Source of the DNA: an uncultured Ruminococcus sp.
GTDB taxonomy: Bacteria > Bacillota > Clostridia > Oscillospirales > Acutalibacteraceae
Direction: 5' to 3'
NCBI GenBank assembly: GCA_902774325.1
Contig: CACYIC010000034.1
Coordinates: 1 to 39,198, forward strand
Length of the DNA stretch: 39,198 nt
Position 1 is the stretch's first letter. Each line of letters starts with the position of its first letter. The notes below the pieces were generated by a model. It was not told the origin of the DNA. It did not search any database and worked only from the letters and a program-made list of their open reading frames with translations. The translations under genes were made by a program, and so were the position numbers. Shown here piece after piece: positions 1-5,884 of the stretch.

Positions 1-225
1 ATAGCCATGTTGAAGGTCGCCTGTTTCTATATTGTATTTACACCGCTTTCAACCTTACTGGGCAGCTTTCTGGCTGAAAACTGCGGGTGGAACGATTTTC
101 TCGTGACGGGACTGAATATGGCATTAAATTTGGTATCCGAGTATTTTTATGACCGATATTTTGTATATAGAAAGACTGTTGACACAAACAAAAAAGCGTC
201 GGATCAAGATAAAGAGCGTCTCTGA
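1..225 (+). CDS. GtrA-family membrane protein, 3' end only
   Basis: The reading frame is open from the first base of the window, so this is the C-terminal part of a longer gene; the first internal Met is at base 7. The roughly 72 visible residues contain two hydrophobic stretches followed by a short charged tail. The segment Y-F-Y-D-R-Y-F-V-Y-R-K is typical of the last helix and C-terminal end of GtrA/DPMS-type proteins (four-helix membrane proteins linked to polyprenyl-phosphate sugar flipping or cell-wall glycosylation). No domain before the last two helices can be seen. It is followed by an intergenic region carrying mobile-element remnants, so no operon partner downstream can be inferred. 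The family call rests on this one motif and the helix pattern. Confidence 0.7.
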   Translation: MAMLKVACFYIVFTPLSTLLGSFLAENCGWNDFLVTGLNMALNLVSEYFYDRYFVYRKTVDTNKKASDQDKERL

Positions 226-239
226 ATAACGGTGAATTA

Positions 240-431
240 TCAGAGGCGCCCTAAAGAATGATTTATGTTATTGAATTGTTCAGCAGATATTATATAGTAC
301 AATGCGACTGCCTGACGAATCTTCTCGGGCAGTTTTTCTATTGCGTATCTTATACTGTTTTTCAATATAAACCCGACATTCTTATCGGTCTGATTTCTAT
401 TGATAATTAGAATAAAAGGTACCGCACTCAA
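240..431 (-). pseudogene. possible fragment of a sigma-70 region 4 gene
   Basis: A 63-codon frame begins with TTG directly after an in-frame stop and has no convincing ribosome binding site. Its middle part, A-I-E-K-L-P-E-K-I-R-Q-A-V-A-L-Y-Y-I, resembles the start of region 4 of sigma factors (the usual pattern is LPEK.R.V..LYY). The helix-turn-helix that should follow is not recognisable. I read it as a decayed fragment at best; the match could be chance. It lies between a GtrA gene end and a group II intron end, a context of rearrangement. Confidence 0.25.
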
Positions 432-438
432 CTATTGA

Positions 439-514
439 ACCGCCGTGTACGGAACCGTACGCACGGTGGTGTAAGAGGTGGCTGCTCAATTAACGGGCAG
501 CCTCCTATTCGATT
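439..514 (+). mobile_element. group II intron 3' end (domains V and VI), remnant
   Basis: Bases 439-470 fold as a domain V hairpin: a 9-bp lower stem (ACCGCCGTG with CACGGTGGT), a 2-nt CG bulge on the 3' strand, a 4-bp upper stem and a GAAC tetraloop. A short linker (GTAAGAGG) follows, then a domain VI-like hairpin at 480-502 (GGCTGCTC / GGGCAGCC), and the stretch ends with CCTATTCGATT, a usual 3' boundary of bacterial group II introns. No intron-encoded reverse transcriptase and no domains I-IV are visible upstream, where a GtrA gene ends at 225. This is therefore a 5'-truncated remnant and not a mobile intron. It sits about a dozen bases beyond the stop codon of the small peptide gene on the other strand. 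Confidence 0.75.
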
Positions 515-525
515 CAGACAGGTGA

Positions 526-648
526 TCAGCTATTGGAAACCAACAGGGTTTCGTCGTCCTCATAGGTGAAATTGCTTGTAGCAATGACGTCCTCGGTTTG
601 AAATTTAATGATATCCAATTCGGTGCGTTCGTATTTTTCTTTATACAT
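526..648 (-). CDS. 40-residue peptide with central D-V-I-A-x-S motif
   Basis: The frame starts with ATG at 648 behind an AGAGGTG ribosome binding site and encodes 40 residues. The start is charged (M-Y-K-E-K-Y-E-R), the middle reads T-E-D-V-I-A-T-S, and the C-terminal half is acidic (Y-E-D-D-E-T). There is no signal peptide or membrane segment. Its first bases lie 13 nt after the stop codon of a stub of a large secreted-protein gene (662-718, same strand). A second peptide of the same layout at 18048-18176 follows another giant secreted-protein gene by 14 nt. I do not recognise a named family; function unknown. The shared motif, shared position and good ribosome binding sites argue that both are real genes. 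Confidence 0.6.
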   Translation of the reverse strand: MYKEKYERTELDIIKFQTEDVIATSNFTYEDDETLLVSNS

Positions 649-661
649 TTCGGCACCTCTG

Positions 662-718
662 TTAGTCAAAATATTCGTCAGCCGCCTGTGCGTACAGGTA
701 CAGCGTTTTGTATATGGT
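662..718 (-). pseudogene. 3' stub of a deleted secreted-protein gene
   Basis: Reading on from the stop codon of the HD-GYP gene in the same frame gives 18 codons and then TAA: T-I-Y-K-T-L-Y-L-Y-A-Q-A-A-D-E-Y-F-D. This closely matches the very end of the BspA-like protein at 10027-14226 (A-Q-T-L-Y-L-Y-S-Q-A-A-D-A-Y-F). The stub has no start codon or ribosome binding site and begins exactly at the HD-GYP stop, so it looks like what was left after a deletion joined the two genes. The peptide gene at 526-648 begins 13 nt downstream, indicating that it once followed a complete secreted-protein gene. Confidence 0.65.
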
Positions 719-1978
719 TCAGTTTATATTTTTTATGAATATTTCAACCAGCTTCGGGTCGAAATGCGTTCCCGATTCTTCCTCGATGATCTTCACGGCT
801 TCCTTCGGCGGGATCGCTTTTTTGTAGCAGCGTTCGCTTGTCAGAGCGTCGTAGACGTCCGCTATCGCCATGATCCGCGCGCAGAGCGGGATATTCTCAC
901 CCCGCAGCCCCTCTGGGTAACCGGTGCCGTCCCATCTTTCGTGATGATACGTCGCGATATCCGACGCGAATTTCAGATAACTCTCGTCGGTGACGCCAGA
1001 AAGGATCCTGTGAGTGATTGCGCCCCCGGAGCGCGCGTGCTCCTTGATCTGTTCAAATTCCTCCGGCGTCAGCTTGCCCGGCTTTTTGAGGATGGTATCG
1101 GAAACGACGATCTTTCCGACGTCGTGGATCGGCGCGAGAGTGTAGATGAGATTGACGAAGCTTTCGTTGATCTCTTCCGGGTACATTCTCTCCTTCATCG
1201 CTCCTTCGGCGATGAGCTTTACGTATTCCCTCGTTCTCGAAACGTGAAGCCCGGTGTCGGTGTCGCGGCTCTCGATGACGCTGGCAAGTCCCGAGATCAT
1301 TTGCTCCTGCATATCCGTGATCTTCTTCTGACTCGCGATATGCTTCTCGCGCGTCTCCTCCTGCACCAGATCGTTATAGTAGATGTAGCACAGACACGCC
1401 GCCATTCCAATGCTGATATACGCGGTATGGATATTCAGAAAAGTCACCGGCACGACGCCCGCGATCAGCGTCAAAACGATCATGATGATCGTCGATTGGT
1501 CGCGGTGTCTGAAATTTCGTCCTACGGCAAACATACTGACCATCAGATAGATCAGACTGAGGAAATAGAAGGCGGAATAAACGACGAAAAGGTCTCCCCT
1601 GTGATACCCCTCCGCGTCAAAGCGGAAGATCAAGCCGAACGGAGCGCAGACGATCTCGATGATCGCGTTCGGGATAAAGAACCAGATCGCGGTTTTCGAC
1701 TGCCTGTGCAGACCCAGCGCGCCCGAGAAAAAGACAGCCATACACGGGGCGACGGAAAACTGGAGCACGGTAAGTATCGTCAAAGGCAGGGCAAACGCCG
1801 GATCGTAGCTGCCGCAATGAACGGCATATTCCGAGCCTGAGCAGAACAGAACGGAAACGAACGTGACGATATACCATGTTTTCTGCTGCCTGTTGAAGCC
1901 CGAATACCTGAACACGTGAATGGTCATGGCGATCATCAGCAGTGCGATCAGAATAATAGAACTCAAATAAAAATCCAT
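719..1978 (-). CDS. 7TM membrane HD-GYP phosphodiesterase
   Basis: A 419-residue protein with about seven hydrophobic helices in residues 4-205 (similar in layout to the 7TM sensor module of some histidine kinases), a linker helix at about 206-225, and a C-terminal HD-GYP domain at about 226-415. Visible HD-GYP hallmarks are T-G-L-H-V-S-R, the metal-binding H285-D286 in H-D-V-G-K-I, H-H-E-R-W-D-G-T-G-Y-P-E-G-L with GYP at 353-355, and D-V-Y-D-A-L-T. The family hydrolyses cyclic di-GMP (some members act on related cyclic dinucleotides), so this is probably an integral membrane c-di-GMP phosphodiesterase. An AAAGG site precedes ATG 1978. It lies 23 nt behind the DUF2442 gene and probably shares its promoter. 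Its stop codon abuts the secreted-protein stub. Confidence 0.9.
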   Translation of the reverse strand: MDFYLSSIILIALLMIAMTIHVFRYSGFNRQQKTWYIVTFVSVLFCSGSEYAVHCGSYDPAFALPLTILTVLQFSVAPCMAVFFSGALGLHRQSKTAIWFFIPNAIIEIVCAPFGLIFRFDAEGYHRGDLFVVYSAFYFLSLIYLMVSMFAVGRNFRHRDQSTIIMIVLTLIAGVVPVTFLNIHTAYISIGMAACLCYIYYNDLVQEETREKHIASQKKITDMQEQMISGLASVIESRDTDTGLHVSRTREYVKLIAEGAMKERMYPEEINESFVNLIYTLAPIHDVGKIVVSDTILKKPGKLTPEEFEQIKEHARSGGAITHRILSGVTDESYLKFASDIATYHHERWDGTGYPEGLRGENIPLCARIMAIADVYDALTSERCYKKAIPPKEAVKIIEEESGTHFDPKLVEIFIKNIN

Positions 1979-2001
1979 AATATCAACCTTTCAGCGCCGC
2001 C

Positions 2002-2247
2002 TCAATCCATCATCATGGCGTCGAGCAGCTCGGAGCAGTAGACGGCGAAGGGGGTTATTCCGTCAAACCATACGACCTTGTCGCCCTCAGCCTTTGCCGA
2101 AGCAAAGACCGTTTCGTCGGCAAGACGGGAAAAACGAAGCGTTTTGACCCGACGCTTCATATTGACTACGGCTGTGCTGCCGTTTTGAAATACCAGCTCG
2201 AGCCGGTAATCGGGCAGCGGCTTTGCAATTTTTAAGAATCCGTCCAC
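2002..2247 (-). CDS. DUF2442 domain protein
   Basis: An 81-residue protein starting with GTG behind TTTTGGAGGTGCGCT. It follows the DUF2442 pattern: P-L-P-D-Y-R-L-E-L-V-F-Q-N-G near the start, then a central L-R-F-S-R-L-A-D-E-T-V-F-A and D-K-V-V-W-F-D-G-I-T-P-F near the end. DUF2442 proteins are small all-beta/alpha proteins of uncertain function; some members occur in toxin-antitoxin-like or NE0471-type contexts, but no partner of that kind is seen. It is the first gene of a two-gene unit with the HD-GYP gene. A TATAAT box lies about 40 bp upstream. Confidence 0.75.
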   Translation of the reverse strand: MDGFLKIAKPLPDYRLELVFQNGSTAVVNMKRRVKTLRFSRLADETVFASAKAEGDKVVWFDGITPFAVYCSELLDAMMMD

Positions 2248-2286
2248 AGCGCACCTCCAAAATACTCTTTCTCATTTTATAAGTAT

Positions 2287-2292
2287 ATTATA
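2287..2292 (-). promoter_or_regulatory. -10 box for the DUF2442 / HD-GYP unit
   Basis: On the minus strand the sequence reads GATGTATAATATAC, a perfect TATAAT about 40 bp before the GTG start at 2247. No good -35 hexamer is found 16-18 bp upstream; the region there is GC-rich. The promoter may therefore need an activator, or be weak. Confidence 0.5.
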
Positions 2293-2344
2293 CATCATCC
2301 GGACGCGCCGCGCATCACCCGAAAGTGTTATTTTTGATTTTTTG

Positions 2345-2384
2345 CAAAAAAATGACGGGCGAAAGACAAAATCCTCCGTCCGTC
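2345..2384 (-). terminator. rho-independent terminator of the LuxR regulator gene
   Basis: On the minus strand, GACGGACGGAGGA pairs with TCTTTCGCCCGTC (13 positions, one mismatch, two G-U pairs) around a TTTTG loop, directly followed by ATTTTTTTGC. It sits 14 nt after the stop codon at 2398. Confidence 0.75.
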
Positions 2385-2397
2385 TTATAAATTGCCG

Positions 2398-4857
2398 TCA
2401 GCGAAGCATATCTATCAGCTTGCTCCTGCGGTCTATATTCATTTTCTGGAACGCGATCTTCAGGTGGTGCTTGACGGTGTTCTCCGAGATAGACAGCGCC
2501 TCGGCGATCTCGGCGTTTCTCAGTCCCTTTGCCGCCAGCTCCGCGACCTCGCGCTCGCGCGCCGTCAGCTCCTCCGAAAGCTCCGGCTCTGCCTCGAGCA
2601 TGGCGAAGATGTGGCTCTCGTCCGCGCGGGTATAGCGGATGTCGAGCGCCTTGATCTCGCGAATGGTCTGCGCGTGCTTTGAAGCGATGTTCGGCATAAT
2701 GAACAGCACCGAAAAGTATTTGCGGAAGCACGCGAGGAAGGTGTAGTTTTTATCCTGTCCCGCAAGCGTCAGGGATCTATCGAGAAACTCCGCGGCTTTA
2801 ACGAGCCTGCCTATCGCCATATATCCGAGCGCCAACCCGCAGTACATAAAGTTCTTGGTCGAGGTCGAGATGAGGCGTTCGTCGAGCTGCAGCGCAGCCT
2901 CGACCGAGGCTATCGCCTGCTTGTATTCCTTTTTCAGCAGAAGATCGGTGATGCGGCAGGTTTTGATCATAAAGTTTGTGAAGGTGAGGTCGGCGAGCGA
3001 ATCAGCCTCGCCCTGCGTCCACAGGGCGCTGCGTCCCGTTTCCATCATCAGACCGAGCAGATATCCGCGCACCGTTTCGACCATATAGGTGCCGAGCGTC
3101 CTGTCGCGCAGGAACGAGTAGCCCTGCGCCTTGTTTTCAAGGTAGTCGATCGCCTTTTGAAGCCCGACCATATCCGAGCGGTATATGGCGTTGATGCCGA
3201 GCAGCAGCGCCGCGCCGTAGGTCGCCGTCGCGTTGCCCGATTGCTCCGACAAAAACGCCGCCTGATACGCCTGAATGTCCGAGTCCTCAAAGCGTCCCTG
3301 CACAGAATACGTCTCGCCCCTGTATATCTCAGCCGCGCCCGCGCCGTGACCGTTAGTCAGCCGGTTGTAGACCTTCATCGCCTCCGAGAACTTATCGGCG
3401 GTTTCAAGCATAGTTCCGGGCTTTGAGTAGAAAAGATACCACATGGAAGTGCAGCCGAAAAGGAAGGGCTCCTCTTTGATAAAGATCTTTGACGGCTCGC
3501 TCATCAGCTCTTCCGCCATGAGGTATTCGTTTTTCATTGCGTCGAGGTCGGGAAAGTGATCGAAAGCGTTTACAAGATGCCATTCTCCGAGGAGCTGAGG
3601 ATCGTTTATCTGCTCTAAAAGCGAGTAAACGCGCTTCATCTGCGCGTGAAATTCGTCAAAGGCGCAGCCCGCGTAAAGCGCGTAGCACAGCCGCAGAAGC
3701 GAACAGGGATATTTTATCTGCACATCGTCGGGACATTCGGAAAATATGCGGCGGGCAAGCTCTGTATAGCTTACGCCGTCAAATTCCTCGGTTATAAGGC
3801 AGACCAGCTCGCAGCCGAGGATCGCTTCGCAGTCTCCCGCGCGGAGATAACAGCTTACCGCCTCGCGGGTTTGTCCGTTTTTGCGGTAAAGCTTCGCCGA
3901 GGCTCGAAGTATTTCTCTTTGAAACGCCGCGTCGGTCTCGGAAAGGCGGCGGTGCAGAAAAGCGGTCAGAAGCTCATGGGGATAATAAGCTCTTTTTGTT
4001 TCACGGTATAGAATGAGCGGCGCGCGGCGCAAAAGCTGGATCAGCTCGTCGCGCGGATAAAGCTCTTCGGGAACGAGCGCGTTGAGCACGCTTTGGGAGA
4101 TCTGATTGAATAAGCACAGGCGAAGCAGAGTGCTGCGCTGTACGTCCGAAAGCTTCTGCCAATACGCGGCTGAAAGCAGCTCGTCGATGCTCTCCGAGCC
4201 GTTTTCCGAAATACCTTCCTTTAAGTTTTCGAGATACAGCGCGACCGCCGCCGTCCAGCCGTCGGTTTTGCGGTAGATCGCTCGGATCTCATCACGCGAG
4301 GCGGAAATGCCGAGCTGACGGGCATAGGCGCCTATATCGCTCTCCGACAGCAGCAGATCGCGGCTTCTGATATAGCAAACGCTGCCTCTGAGCGCGGTCA
4401 GCACGTCGCGCAGTCTGCCGAAATTCTGCGAGATAAACACGGTGCGCAGTCCCGCGGCGCCGCAGTTCGCCAACGCGCTCAATACCTGCGGCTGCCAGCT
4501 TTGCAGAGCAAACTGGAAATTATCGAAGATCAGCGTCAGCGGCTCGGACGGGTTCAGATTTGAAAGAATACGCGCCGCCTGCTCGGCGTTGCTTCGGTTA
4601 AGATACCCCAAATCCTCAAGATTGCGGGCGGCAGTTTCATCAACGGCGCCTATTTGCCGAATGAACCAGCGGAAGCTGTTGTCCGCCATGCCCTCAACCG
4701 CGGTGAACCAGCGCACCGAGGCGTCGCCCTCGCTGAAAAGACGGCGCACGGCAGTGGTCTTTCCGTAGCCCGCCGGAGCTTCCAAAACGGACAAAGCGCC
4801 GGTTTTGATTTTTTCCAGCTTTTCGGTCAGATTTTCGGAAAAGAATAGTTGTTCCAT
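2398..4857 (-). CDS. MalT-like LuxR-family transcriptional regulator (STAND ATPase)
   Basis: An 819-residue protein. Near the N-terminus a Walker A motif (A-P-A-G-Y-G-K-T-T, residues 27-35) opens a STAND/NB-ARC-like ATPase. A long helical middle part (about residues 330-740) looks like the TPR-type sensor region of MalT proteins. The last 56 residues are a LuxR/GerE helix-turn-helix (L-T-A-R-E-R-E-V-A-E-L, then N-T-V-K-H-H-L). Such proteins bind ATP and an inducer, oligomerise and activate promoters; the inducer here cannot be read. I chose ATG 4857, because an AGGTGGGGA site lies 8 nt before it; a longer frame from 4890 lacks a site and would overlap the promoter. Targets are unknown; the nearby secreted-protein genes are candidates only by proximity. 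Confidence 0.88.
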   Translation of the reverse strand: MEQLFFSENLTEKLEKIKTGALSVLEAPAGYGKTTAVRRLFSEGDASVRWFTAVEGMADNSFRWFIRQIGAVDETAARNLEDLGYLNRSNAEQAARILSNLNPSEPLTLIFDNFQFALQSWQPQVLSALANCGAAGLRTVFISQNFGRLRDVLTALRGSVCYIRSRDLLLSESDIGAYARQLGISASRDEIRAIYRKTDGWTAAVALYLENLKEGISENGSESIDELLSAAYWQKLSDVQRSTLLRLCLFNQISQSVLNALVPEELYPRDELIQLLRRAPLILYRETKRAYYPHELLTAFLHRRLSETDAAFQREILRASAKLYRKNGQTREAVSCYLRAGDCEAILGCELVCLITEEFDGVSYTELARRIFSECPDDVQIKYPCSLLRLCYALYAGCAFDEFHAQMKRVYSLLEQINDPQLLGEWHLVNAFDHFPDLDAMKNEYLMAEELMSEPSKIFIKEEPFLFGCTSMWYLFYSKPGTMLETADKFSEAMKVYNRLTNGHGAGAAEIYRGETYSVQGRFEDSDIQAYQAAFLSEQSGNATATYGAALLLGINAIYRSDMVGLQKAIDYLENKAQGYSFLRDRTLGTYMVETVRGYLLGLMMETGRSALWTQGEADSLADLTFTNFMIKTCRITDLLLKKEYKQAIASVEAALQLDERLISTSTKNFMYCGLALGYMAIGRLVKAAEFLDRSLTLAGQDKNYTFLACFRKYFSVLFIMPNIASKHAQTIREIKALDIRYTRADESHIFAMLEAEPELSEELTAREREVAELAAKGLRNAEIAEALSISENTVKHHLKIAFQKMNIDRRSKLIDMLR

Positions 4858-4880
4858 ACTTGATCCCCACCTATAACATG

Positions 4881-4909
4881 ATAATATCATAAAACAGGCA
4901 TATTTTCAA
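4881..4909 (-). promoter_or_regulatory. sigma-A promoter of the LuxR regulator gene
   Basis: On the minus strand, TTGAAA (4909-4904) and TATTAT (4886-4881) are separated by exactly 17 bp and lie about 25 bp before the ATG at 4857. Confidence 0.8.
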
Positions 4910-5205
4910 GCTCTCCCGTCGGATTTCCCTGCGGTCAGCCTTGCGGCATTCTTTGAGGCTCGCTGTGCGGTAGCCTTTTTTGATGATTCTTTCCCAAACA
5001 AAAACGCCCCAAGCTGAAACCACTCAGCCTGCGACGCTTCCGGCATTATAAGATATAGCTTTTTATCTGAGATCAGTATAACATCATACTTTTTTTACCG
5101 TCGGTAAATATGACAGCATTTAAAAACAAATTTAAAAAATTCCCGTGAACCGATCGCCCTCCCAAATCGTCTAATTAATGAAGAAAACAGAGAGGAGAGA
5201 TCGTA
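4910..5205. other. intergenic region without a recognised gene
   Basis: About 300 bp between the divergent regulator promoter and the truncated anti-sigma-like gene. It holds a plus-strand AGGCT...AGCCT hairpin followed by six T's (about 4961-4982), which could be an old terminator, and an AT-rich stretch at 5050-5150. I see no gene in it. Confidence 0.5.
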
Positions 5206-5454
5206 ATGACTGATCTTGATACAAAAAAACTGCAGCAGGCCTACCCGGAGGTTCCCGAAGGCTTCCATAACACCGTTACGGAAACCCTTGACAGCCTCGG
5301 CAATATAAAACTCGTTCAGAAAAGCAAAAACAACAAAAGAAAGATAATCGCATTTTGCGTTTCGGGGCATTTTCTCGCTTGGGAAACCTTGTTCCCGGCG
5401 ATCGATATGGTGACACCTGCGGGAGTTGAACCCGCGTTTCGGGATTTAGTATAA
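5206..5454 (+). pseudogene. truncated anti-sigma-factor-like gene running into a tRNA fragment
   Basis: The ATG at 5206 has a good GAGAGGAGAG site. The first ~50 residues (M-T-D-L-D-T-K-K-L-Q-Q-A-Y-P, then P-E-G-F-H-N-T-V-T-E-T-L, then a K-K/R-rich stretch before a short hydrophobic run) look like the N-terminus of the anti-sigma or DUF4179-type membrane proteins that Clostridia encode beside ECF sigma factors. The transmembrane segment and extracellular domain are missing. From about 5400 the frame reads through the antisense of a tRNA 3' half, giving the familiar artefact V-T-P-A-G-V-E-P. I take this as a gene cut by an integration or recombination event. No sigma-factor gene is adjacent. 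Confidence 0.5.
5408..5440 (-). pseudogene. 3' part of a tRNA gene (T arm, acceptor strand, CCA)
   Basis: On the minus strand the sequence contains a perfect T arm (GCGGG, loop TTCAACT, CCCGC), then the acceptor strand AGGTGTC, a discriminator A and an encoded CCA ending at 5408. The matching 5' acceptor strand (GACACCT), a D arm and an anticodon arm are not found within the next ~150 bases. It is therefore a 3' fragment. Integrases of mobile elements often use tRNA 3' ends as attachment sites, so a leftover attachment site is a reasonable reading. The parent tRNA cannot be named with certainty. Confidence 0.6.
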
Positions 5455-5580
5455 ATTCAGACAGCCTGAGATCATTCATAAGCCGCGTTTACAGCGATCG
5501 TTTTTTTCGGGAGCCTACACGACCGTCACGCCCGCGGTTGAGGTAGCGCCGTCGCTTCCCGCTCATTCGGGCGGCTCTCT

Positions 5581-5745
5581 TGTATGAAGAAAAGCACTGC
5601 GCTCCGAATAACGGTAATATTTTTGGGGAATTGAAAGAGGCAGCGCAAAGAAGAATTTTTGACCCGCCGTTGCAGGAGATCTGCGGTTCACTTCAACTTT
5701 AAAAAAGGCGGATAGAGCGCCTCCGGCGCACCTTTGGCGCACGCA
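5581..5745 (+). repeat. dispersed intergenic repeat R1, copy 1
   Basis: The stretch shares an ordered set of blocks with 30129-30290 and 30305-30426: GAGGCAGCG, then GACCCGCCG, then AAAAAAGGCGGATA and a GCGCCTCCGGCGC end. The first 45 bases also match copy 2 (CTCCGAATAACGGTAATA against TTCCGTATTAAGGCAATA). Read on the minus strand all three copies give similar peptides (G-T/A-L-S-A-F-F-K-V, then A-G-x-K-x-F-F), but these frames lack ribosome binding sites. I treat the element as a non-coding repeat. Copy 1 is the most diverged. Confidence 0.65.
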
Positions 5746-5785
5746 TGGATTCCTTTCGCTTATTCTTATTAATTTAAACAAAAAA

Positions 5786-5834
5786 TGACAAAAATTTTTG
5801 CGATCATCTTGAAAAAACTGTAAAAAAACTGTAT
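5786..5834 (+). promoter_or_regulatory. promoter and upstream element of the subtilase gene
   Basis: TTGAAA (at about 5806) and TATAAT (about 5829-5834) are separated by 17 bp. Directly upstream lies AATGACAAAAATTTTTGCG followed by ATCATC. The same upstream block and promoter spacing recur before the BspA-like gene at 9800-9853, which points to one regulator or one shared promoter cassette. The distance to the ATG at 5885 is about 50 bp and contains AGGAGG. Confidence 0.8.
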
Positions 5835-5884
5835 AATCATGACAAGCCTATCATCAAATCAATCATCGCTTAGGAGGCGAGCTT

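Noticed and set aside
608-1840. Long plus-strand open frame (410 codons)
   Set aside because: It is the antisense of the HD-GYP gene, rich in Arg/Asp/His from reversed GC-rich codons, with no domain and no ribosome binding site.
5408-5500. Complete tRNA gene on the minus strand
   Set aside because: Only the T arm, 3' acceptor strand and CCA are present; no matching 5' acceptor strand, D arm or anticodon arm was found within about 150 bases.
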